This document shows positions 13,491 through 19,318 of a DNA stretch of 19,318 nt, one piece after another. Each line of letters opens with the position of its first letter. Within the stretch, counting starts at the first letter, position 1. A program made the position numbers and the translations under genes. The DNA comes from an uncultured Lachnospiraceae bacterium (GTDB lineage Bacteria; Bacillota_A; Clostridia; Lachnospirales; Lachnospiraceae). Location of the stretch: the NCBI GenBank assembly GCA_910585355.1, contig CAJUDN010000043.1, forward strand, positions 6,929 through 26,246. Reading direction: 5' to 3'. The notes under the pieces were generated by a model that made no database searches, had not been told where the DNA came from, and worked only from the letters and a program-made list of their open reading frames with translations.

Positions 13491-15341
13491 TCATATGATT
13501 TCCGGTCGGTATGTCTTAAGCCAGAAATTAATCTGAATCATATAGGCCATCATCTGCGGCGCCGCCATAAGCTGGCCATACCATGGTTTTCCGTAATCAG
13601 AGGGGCTCTCCAGAAACTGTTTCACCTTTTTCTTATCTAAAAACTGTAAAACTGGCGAGGAGGAATCGGAAAGGATTTCCTGTACCATACCGGAAAGGAG
13701 GGCCTCATAGCCCCTGTCATAGGTCTTGGGGTAGGGAGATTTTTTCCGGAACAGGATTTCGTCCGGGAGTTTTCCGCGGCCCGCCTGCCGTAACAGGTTC
13801 TTTACTATCCCGTCTTTTGTCTTCATTTCCCAGGGGATATTCCACAAATATTCTATGATACGATGGTCCGCGAAAGGAACCCTAGCTTCCAGGCCGTTAT
13901 ACATGCTGGCCCGGTCCATGCGGTTTAACAGCGTCTGCATAAACCATTTGAGGTTCAGATAGGAGATCTCCCTGCGCCTTGCTTCCTCAGGTGCTTCCCC
14001 GGGAAGGGAAGGAACTTGTGAAAGGGAGGTTTCATACGTTTCCCGGACATATTCCTCCATGCCAAGCTCCGACAAAAAGTCGTCGGATAAAAGGACCTGC
14101 CGGGCCTTTAAATCCATGGTCCAGGGGAAAGTATGGGCGCGGAAGCATTCTTCTTTATGAAACCAGGGATATCCGCCGAAAATCTCATCGGCGCATTCTC
14201 CCGTCAGAGCCACCTTGCAGAAGGGACTCACCCGGGAACAAAAGTAGAGCATGGAGGAATCCACGTCGGCCATGGCCGGAAGGTCATGGGCCAGAACGGA
14301 GTCCTTTAAAAGTTCTGTCTGCTCCTTTGTGGAGCATTCCAGAAAATGATGGTCGGAGTCCAGGTACTTCACCATACGTTCCACGAAGGGGCGGTCTTCG
14401 GAGGGCTGGAAAGAGCTGGCGCGGAAATTTTCATGGTTTCCGGCAAAATCAAAGGAAAAGGTCATGAGTCTTTTATTTTTCTTTTTCAGCTCCGCAGCGC
14501 AGATGGAGGATACCAGGCTGGAATCCACGCCGCCGGATAAAAAGGTGCAGATGGGAACGTCGGAAACCATCTGCCGCCGGATGGAATCTTCAATGAGAAA
14601 AGCCGTCTTTTCAACGGTATCCTCATAGCATTCCTCATGAGGATGGCTTTCCAGCTTCCAGTAGCGCTCTTCATGGATTCCAAAGTCAGAAAAGAGGAGA
14701 TAATGGCCGGGAAGCACTTCCAGGATATCCTTAAAGACGCCCTGCCCGCTGGTTCTTGCAGGGCCGATGCTGAAAATTTCATTGAGACCCCGTTTATCCA
14801 GCTGCGGTTTTATCCCCGGAAAGCAGAATAAGCCCTTGATTTCTGAGGAAAAGGCTACATGACCGTCTGTGGAGGTGTAAAACAGAGGTTTGACTCCGGC
14901 CCGGTCCCTGCAAAGCATCAGACGGTTTTTCACGGGGTCCATGATGGCAAAGGCAAAGACTCCGTTTAAGAGTCGGACGAAGTCAGGACCGTATTCCAGG
15001 TAGGCGGACAGGATGACTTCTGTATCGCTTGTGGTTTCAAAGCAGTGCCCTTTGCGGGCCAGGTCTTTCCGAAGTTCTTCGGTATTATATAATTCCCCAT
15101 TATATACGATTCCCCAGGTATGGCCGTTTCTGGTCTTTTTCATGGGCTGGCTTCCGGTGAGAAGATCGACAATGGAAAGCCGTACATGGCCAAGACCGAA
15201 ATGTTCGGATAAAAAAACCCCCTGGTCATCGGGACCGCGCCGTTTCTGGGCCCGGTTCATGGAGGTTAAAACAGATTCGTAGAACCCCTGTTCTTTTGTA
15301 AAATCCCGTTCGGGATGGAAAAGGCCGGATATTCCGCACAT
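13491..15341 (-). CDS. asnB: Asparagine synthetase (glutamine-hydrolysing), AsnB type
   Basis: 616-aa cytoplasmic enzyme that makes asparagine from aspartate, glutamine and ATP. The start at 15341 is fixed by biology: MCGISGLFHP puts the nucleophile at C2 after Met removal, and AAGGAG precedes it. An in-frame extension up to 15500 would bury the cysteine, so it is rejected. N-terminal glutaminase domain (1 to about 215): RRGPDDQG, GHVRLSIVDL, VYNGELYN, DTEVIL and RDRAGVKPLFY. C-terminal synthetase domain: PP-loop FLSGGVDSSL (269-275 core), LTGECADEIFGGYPW, and the late ARVPFADHRI. Length matches Firmicute AsnB/AsnO. No lasso-peptide or other natural product partner is adjacent, so a metabolic role is favoured. 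Related hairpin elements lie on both sides. Confidence 0.95.
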   Translation of the reverse strand: MCGISGLFHPERDFTKEQGFYESVLTSMNRAQKRRGPDDQGVFLSEHFGLGHVRLSIVDLLTGSQPMKKTRNGHTWGIVYNGELYNTEELRKDLARKGHCFETTSDTEVILSAYLEYGPDFVRLLNGVFAFAIMDPVKNRLMLCRDRAGVKPLFYTSTDGHVAFSSEIKGLFCFPGIKPQLDKRGLNEIFSIGPARTSGQGVFKDILEVLPGHYLLFSDFGIHEERYWKLESHPHEECYEDTVEKTAFLIEDSIRRQMVSDVPICTFLSGGVDSSLVSSICAAELKKKNKRLMTFSFDFAGNHENFRASSFQPSEDRPFVERMVKYLDSDHHFLECSTKEQTELLKDSVLAHDLPAMADVDSSMLYFCSRVSPFCKVALTGECADEIFGGYPWFHKEECFRAHTFPWTMDLKARQVLLSDDFLSELGMEEYVRETYETSLSQVPSLPGEAPEEARRREISYLNLKWFMQTLLNRMDRASMYNGLEARVPFADHRIIEYLWNIPWEMKTKDGIVKNLLRQAGRGKLPDEILFRKKSPYPKTYDRGYEALLSGMVQEILSDSSSPVLQFLDKKKVKQFLESPSDYGKPWYGQLMAAPQMMAYMIQINFWLKTYRPEII

Positions 15342-15373
15342 AAATAAGTTCTCCTTTCCAGAATGTGAAAAAA

Positions 15374-15430
15374 GGGCGCCGCAAAATGCGTTATTCAGAT
15401 AAGATATTAAGCACGAAGTGCTTTTTGCCC
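15374..15430. repeat. Hairpin element copy B, upstream of asnB
   Basis: GGGCGCCGCAAAATG (15374-15388) and the next ~25 bases (GTTATTCA, AAGATATT) align with the left half of copy A at 13359. The right end, TTTTTGCCC (15422-15430), is shortened. The inside holds a perfect AAGCAC/GTGCTT hairpin with a 3-base loop (15409-15423). No flanking duplication is seen. It lies in the asnB upstream region, about 30-90 bases from the start, and may belong to its leader. The T-run is on the + strand, so it does not terminate the leftward genes. Confidence 0.5.
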
Positions 15431-15582
15431 CATGGAAAAGCCCTTCTCCTATCTCATTTTTATATAGTAACGTAACAAGGTCTTTCCTGTGAAATGACAA
15501 TACTGTTGCAGCTTGGGCAGGTCTGCGCGTTCATCGGGCTGCTCGCACGAAAATGCAATGCCTGTGGGCATACGTTTGCCTG

Positions 15583-16977
15583 TTACAGGCAGAAACATGC
15601 TGTGAGAAAGGCGCATAAAAATCCGAGAAAGACCGGGAGAAAATTCTTTCTGGCAAGTTCCAGAGGGCTTACGTCGCAGATGGCGGCCACAGGAATCAGT
15701 CCCCAGGGAACAATGGTGCCGCCGCCCACGAAAATGGCAGTGATCTGACCAAGGGAGGCCAGGACGGGGATGGACGCCCCCACGGCAGTTCCAAAGGTCT
15801 GTGCCAGAGCTCCGGTAAGGGGAAGGCCGGAAAAACCGGAGCCATCCAGCCCCGTGAGCGCGCCCACAGCCATCTGAATCACAGCAATGAAGTATTTATT
15901 TAAGGGCGCATGGGAGGCAAGCCAGACGGCCCAGTCGTTCATGATCCCTCCGGTAGTGGCGGTTCCGAGGATTTCTGTGACCTCTTTTCCTCCGAGAATG
16001 GAAGAGATTCCTTCGCCGCCCAGGAAAAAGAATGCGCCGATGGCAATCACCGGAGCAAAAATACGGATGGCAAAGAGAAATCCGTCGGTCAGATATCCGG
16101 TGATTTTTTCCAGGGACTTTTCCCGGAATTCAAGTACGGAGCCAAGACACATGAGAAGGACGGCAGTGCCGGAAACCAGGCTGGTGGCGTCGCCGCCTCT
16201 TAAATGAAAGACCAGCATGGCGGCAATATCCAGAAGGAAAGCCAGGGGAACGGCTGCCGCAAGAAAGCGGGCGGAGCCGGAGAAGGAGGGCCGATTTTCT
16301 TCCTGGGCAGACAGAGAGGACTGCGTAACTGTAAGATCTTTTCTGTTGATAAGAAATGCAAAGAGGACGGTTGCGGCGCCCATCACAAGAAAGACGGGTC
16401 GCCCCTCTGTTAAAATATCGCTGGTGGAAATACCGGCGGCTCCTGCGGAAATAGCCGGAGCGCCCTGGATTACCAGGTCATAGCTTAAAGCGATCCCGTG
16501 TCCAAAGAGGTTCATGGCCATGGCGGCCATCAGAGGATTCAGTCCGGCCCGGACCGCAAAGGGCAGCATGATCGCGCCCACCAGGGCTACGGAGGGAGAG
16601 GGCCATAAGAACAGGGAGAAAAGCAGCATGGTAAGGCCCAGAATCCACCAGGTGACAGATGGATTTTTCATGACCCGCGACATGGGCCGCATGAGAAGAT
16701 AATCGCTTCCAAGTTCGCTTAGACATTTGGACAGGGATGTGACCAGGGCAATGGTGGCGATCACCTCCATGAATTCCCTGGCAGCATACAGCATGGCGCC
16801 AAAAACCGTCTGGATGCCTCCGATAAGACTTCCCATTCCAACGGCGCCCAGTAAAAAGAGGAAGCCGATGCAGACGGCGGGGGTATCCTTTCTGAGAATC
16901 ATGACAGTCAGTATGACGATCACGCCCAAAAGGTACAGGAAGTGAAGAGGAGTAAGGAGAGTTGTGTTTTCCAGCAT
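15583..16977 (-). CDS. Multi-pass membrane permease of uncertain family (ion-transporter superfamily-like)
   Basis: 464-aa, very hydrophobic protein with roughly 11-12 predicted membrane spans and short loops. Features: an N-terminal LHFLYLLGVIVILTVMILRK helix, AREFMEVIATIALVTSLSKC, LFSLFLWPSPSVALVGAIML, and the glycine/proline-rich GHGIALSYDLVIQGAPAISA loop that looks like a re-entrant substrate site. A second such region appears late (GALTGLDGSGFSGLPLTGAL). One long loop (about 215-240) separates two halves, as in secondary carriers such as DcuC, CitMHS or GntP. I cannot assign the family or substrate from memory. The ATG at 16977 has ACAGGAA about 6 bases upstream. The stop codon lies inside a 6-bp hairpin (TGCCTG/CAGGCA, 15580-15594 region) without a T-run. 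Its 3' end is 241 bp before asnB on the same strand. Confidence 0.75.
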   Translation of the reverse strand: MLENTTLLTPLHFLYLLGVIVILTVMILRKDTPAVCIGFLFLLGAVGMGSLIGGIQTVFGAMLYAAREFMEVIATIALVTSLSKCLSELGSDYLLMRPMSRVMKNPSVTWWILGLTMLLFSLFLWPSPSVALVGAIMLPFAVRAGLNPLMAAMAMNLFGHGIALSYDLVIQGAPAISAGAAGISTSDILTEGRPVFLVMGAATVLFAFLINRKDLTVTQSSLSAQEENRPSFSGSARFLAAAVPLAFLLDIAAMLVFHLRGGDATSLVSGTAVLLMCLGSVLEFREKSLEKITGYLTDGFLFAIRIFAPVIAIGAFFFLGGEGISSILGGKEVTEILGTATTGGIMNDWAVWLASHAPLNKYFIAVIQMAVGALTGLDGSGFSGLPLTGALAQTFGTAVGASIPVLASLGQITAIFVGGGTIVPWGLIPVAAICDVSPLELARKNFLPVFLGFLCAFLTACFCL

Positions 16978-17342
16978 AAAAATTCCTGTAAGAAGAGATT
17001 TAGTTTAGGATATGAGAGGAGTAGAAAGTTGGTACCCTGTGCCCCAAAATTGTTTTCTGTGCAGATGGCGGTTTGGAAATTACCGTTCATTCCCTGGTCA
17101 ATCCCTCCGTTTATTGACCGGGAGCCAGTATCATAATGGGGCCAAAGCATATGTCCTATCGCCGCAGGCAATCTTAAATGGGCATATGCAGTTACGTTCA
17201 CAGGGTACCTGTGGACAGCAACGTTTGGAACGGCGTACTGTGGATGACCATACGTTTTACTGGAAAAACAAGACGATTTCGTATATACTGAGAATAGACA
17301 GTGAGCAACGGTTGAATTACAAAAACGGATGGGAGGTTTTTC
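16978..17342. other. 365-bp divergent intergenic region rich in dyads
   Basis: No convincing gene. It carries a hairpin CCTGGTCAAT with ATTGACCGGG (17093-17102, 17113-17122; one G-U), and a second, GTTCACAGG with CCTGTGGAC around GTA (17196-17204, 17208-17216). It also has an 11-bp inverted repeat, GGTACCCTGTG (17031-17041) and CACAGGGTACC (17199-17209), 157 bp apart. The OLD-gene promoter and ribosome site are at the right end. Open frames on both strands cross this stretch but have no recognisable motifs, and one runs into the permease start. Confidence 0.55.
17261..17289 (+). promoter_or_regulatory. Candidate SigA promoter of the OLD-family gene
   Basis: TGGAAA (17261-17266), a 17-bp spacer and TATACT (17284-17289). 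The -10 matches at five of six positions and the -35 at four. It gives a leader of about 45 bases that ends with GGGAGG at 17331-17336 before ATG 17343. Confidence 0.5.
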
Positions 17343-19271
17343 ATGCGGATTGAATCCATTCATATAAAAAATTTCAAGTCAATCCGGGATATGCGGATTG
17401 GGGCGATTGAAAATGCTCTGATTCTGGTAGGGAAAAATAACACAGGAAAAAGCTCTGTGGTAGATGCCATACGGGCGGTTTTTGGCATGTATCAGGTGTC
17501 AGAGGCGGATTTCAATGAAAAAAGGCAGAATGTGGAAATCAAAATCCGCCTTCTGATCACGGAAGAAGATAAGCGTCTGCTTCATGAGCTGGGAAAAGTG
17601 AGTATGTATAAAAGGTATTCCGTGTGGGAAAAGGACTTTTGCGAAAAACTGCCGTCTTTTAAAAAGGGGATTCTTTCCTTTGCATGTATCATCAACAGCC
17701 GGGGAGACGTGCGGTATGGCGATGGCTTTATGAAGAATAATCACAGGATTCCGGAGATTCTGCCAAAGCTTTATTACATTGATACCGACAGGAAACTTTC
17801 GGAATTCCAGGAAGATATTCTGATGTTTCAGGAGGATGAACAGCTTGGAAAGGTCCGTTCCGGCTGCTGTATGTTTGATTCCGCAAAGACCTGCAGCCAG
17901 TGCTTTCAGTGCATTGGTCTGATTGAAAAAAAGAATCCGGGGGAACTTACGATTTTAGAGACAGCATTACTTCTGGAATACAAAATGTATCAGTTAAATT
18001 TGAGGGAATTTGAAGAAAAGCTCAACAGGAATTACAGGAAAAACGGAGGTTACGACAGAATCCGCCTCACGCTCAGGACAAATCGGCAGGAGCTTTTTAA
18101 AGTAAATGCGGAGACCATCCGCGAGGCGGATAAGACAGCCGGCATGAGTTTGAGAAATTCCAGAAGGGCTTCCCCCATTGAACATTTAAGCAACGGCATG
18201 AAGAGTCTTTACATGCTGTCCATGCTGGAGACCTATACGGACGAAAAAGCCAGGATTCCCAGTATCATCCTCGTGGAGGCCCCGGAAATTTTTCTGCACC
18301 CTCAGCTTCAGAAGATTTCCAGCGAAGTCCTGTATCACCTGTCCAAGAAGAATCAGGTGATCTTTACTACTCATTCCCCGAACCTTCTTGCCAATTTTAC
18401 AATCCGGCAGATCCGGCAGATCGTGCTGGATTCGGAGTACTATTCTGTGGTGAATGAGAGGGCGGATATTGATGTGATTCTGGATACTCTGGGATATGGC
18501 GCCAATGACCTTTTAAATACCAATTTCGTGTTTATTGTGGAGGGAAAACAGGATAAAAGCCGTCTGCCGCTGCTTTTGGAAAAGTACTATTCAGAGATAT
18601 ATGACGGGAAAGGCCGCCTGCAGCGGATTTCCATCATTACGACTAACAGCTGTACCAATATTAAGACGTATGCCAACTTAAAATATATGAATCAGGTCTA
18701 CATAAAAGACCAGTTCCTTATGATCCGGGACGGAGACGGGCTGGATGCAGAGGAGCTGGCAGGGCAGCTTTGCAGGTACTATGAGTCCAGGAACGCAGAA
18801 GATGTGGACAGGCTTCCGCGGGTGACGAGGCGGAATGTGTTGATTCTGAAATATTATTCTTTTGAGAATTATTTTTTCAATCCAAAGGTGATGGAGCAGC
18901 TTGGAATCATAAAAAGCGAGGAAGAATTTTATCAGATTCTGCTGGATAAATGGAAAGAGTACCTCTGCCGCTTAAAGAGTGGGAAGAGACTTAAGAAGGT
19001 AATCGGCCGGGACCTTGAATCTCCTGAAGACGTGCGCCGATATATGGAGGAGATCAGGATTCACCTAAGGGGACACAACCTGTATGATATTTTTTATGGC
19101 CGGTATAAAAAAGAGGAGACAGAGCTTTTAAAACGGTATATTGACCTGGCGCCGCGGGAAGATTTCCGGGACATTCTGGATGCCGTGGACGCATTCCCGT
19201 ATTTTGACAGCAGAAGACTGGAGGATTCCGGCATAAACCACGGCATCCGCCAGGTGTTTGAGCGTGTTTGA
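17343..19271 (+). CDS. OLD-family ATPase/TOPRIM nuclease, stand-alone, with altered Walker B and a cysteine cluster
   Basis: 642-aa protein with an ABC-type ATPase head followed by a TOPRIM domain, the layout of overcoming-lysogenization-defect nucleases. Many of these act in anti-phage defence, alone or with partners. Start: MRIESIHIKNFKSIRDM, preceded by GGGAGG. Walker A is GKNNTGKS (30-37). A five-cysteine cluster, C175, C176, C184, C187 and C190, lies in the middle region and could bind zinc. The signature-like motif is LSNGM (282-286). Walker B reads ILVEAPEIFLHP (309-320): E312 is present, but the next residue, usually the catalytic Glu, is A313. The switch histidine is in FTTHSPN (H344). 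TOPRIM: E400 in VFIVEGKQDKSRL and the DxD pair D463/D465 in IRDGDGLD. No UvrD-like GajB partner is seen, although only 47 bases remain after the stop. Confidence 0.87.
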   Translation: MRIESIHIKNFKSIRDMRIGAIENALILVGKNNTGKSSVVDAIRAVFGMYQVSEADFNEKRQNVEIKIRLLITEEDKRLLHELGKVSMYKRYSVWEKDFCEKLPSFKKGILSFACIINSRGDVRYGDGFMKNNHRIPEILPKLYYIDTDRKLSEFQEDILMFQEDEQLGKVRSGCCMFDSAKTCSQCFQCIGLIEKKNPGELTILETALLLEYKMYQLNLREFEEKLNRNYRKNGGYDRIRLTLRTNRQELFKVNAETIREADKTAGMSLRNSRRASPIEHLSNGMKSLYMLSMLETYTDEKARIPSIILVEAPEIFLHPQLQKISSEVLYHLSKKNQVIFTTHSPNLLANFTIRQIRQIVLDSEYYSVVNERADIDVILDTLGYGANDLLNTNFVFIVEGKQDKSRLPLLLEKYYSEIYDGKGRLQRISIITTNSCTNIKTYANLKYMNQVYIKDQFLMIRDGDGLDAEELAGQLCRYYESRNAEDVDRLPRVTRRNVLILKYYSFENYFFNPKVMEQLGIIKSEEEFYQILLDKWKEYLCRLKSGKRLKKVIGRDLESPEDVRRYMEEIRIHLRGHNLYDIFYGRYKKEETELLKRYIDLAPREDFRDILDAVDAFPYFDSRRLEDSGINHGIRQVFERV

Positions 19272-19277
19272 AAATTA

Positions 19278-19310
19278 TCAGTTTCTTGTCAATATGTCGA
19301 AAACTGACAA
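19278..19310. other. Dyad after the OLD-family gene
   Basis: TCAGTTT (19278-19284) pairs with AAACTGA (19301-19307), and TTGTCA (19286-19291) alternatively pairs with TGACAA (19305-19310). No T-run follows within the window, so terminator function is unsupported. It might be an operator of a gene beyond the window. Confidence 0.3.
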
Positions 19311-19318
19311 AAATAGTG

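Noticed and set aside
15409..15426. Hairpin with T-run as terminator of the permease or asnB
   Set aside because: The T-run follows the stem on the + strand, while both neighbouring genes are on the - strand.
15342..15500. Upstream extension of AsnB to 15500
   Set aside because: The enzyme needs Cys2 exposed as the N-terminal nucleophile. MCGIS at 15341 has AAGGAG before it, and the extension contains hairpin element B.
17196..17216. T-box or similar riboswitch suggested by the GGTACC-like sequence
   Set aside because: The T-box core GGTACCGCG is absent, and no specifier loop or terminator/antiterminator pair was found on either strand.
16920..17363. 147-aa leftward frame and 113-aa rightward frame across the permease/OLD gap
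   Set aside because: They overlap each other and the starts of real genes, have no recognised domain, and the region is full of inverted repeats.
17343..19318. Gabija system (GajA plus GajB)
   Set aside because: Only a GajA-like ATPase/TOPRIM protein is present. No UvrD-like helicase is seen, and the window ends 47 bases after the stop, so it cannot be supported.

Overview
The window looks like a piece of chromosome from an anaerobic Firmicute, most likely a gut Clostridium or Lachnospiraceae relative. This is inferred from mid-range GC, strong AGGAGG-type ribosome sites, tightly packed operons, a two-domain ferredoxin protein with a CYCRH motif, AzlCD, AsnB and a CcpA-like operator. No rRNA, tRNA, CRISPR array or intact transposase gene was found.

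Bases 2-9376 form one long rightward gene cluster. In order: the 3' part of a PatB/MalY-type C-S beta-lyase, a peptide-type ABC importer (lipoprotein binding protein, two permeases, two ATPases), a class I glutamine amidotransferase-fold gamma-glutamyl hydrolase, and two related M20 metallohydrolases. Gaps are very short except between the M20 genes, where there are degenerate ~21-bp repeats and an 18-bp hairpin. Together the genes suggest import of a peptide-like or amino-acyl conjugate, its trimming by the hydrolases, and cleavage of a cysteine-type C-S bond by the lyase. The substrate is inferred. Both M20 proteins lack the usual last metal-binding histidine.

Bases 9379-11672 hold a MarR regulator facing the operon, then on the + strand a TIGR04076-like small protein and the AzlC/AzlD branched-chain amino acid exporter pair. 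The MarR/TIGR04076 gap contains a good promoter, a palindrome over its -35 box and a widely spaced 15-bp inverted repeat. These are candidate MarR sites.

Bases 11673-13321 hold a 350-bp gap and then a winged-helix/cysteine-cluster/two-[4Fe-4S] protein. The gap has a terminator, a possible decayed LysR start and a cre-like palindrome.

Bases 13491-16977 hold two leftward genes: asparagine synthetase AsnB and a multi-pass permease. AsnB is bracketed by two related small hairpin elements. One of them has 14-bp terminal inverted repeats and a CATA/CATA flank, like a MITE.

Bases 17343-19271 hold a stand-alone OLD-family ATPase/TOPRIM nuclease, a candidate defence protein, with two odd traits: Ala in place of the catalytic Glu after Walker B, and a five-cysteine cluster. 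It is divergent from the permease across a hairpin-rich 365-bp gap.
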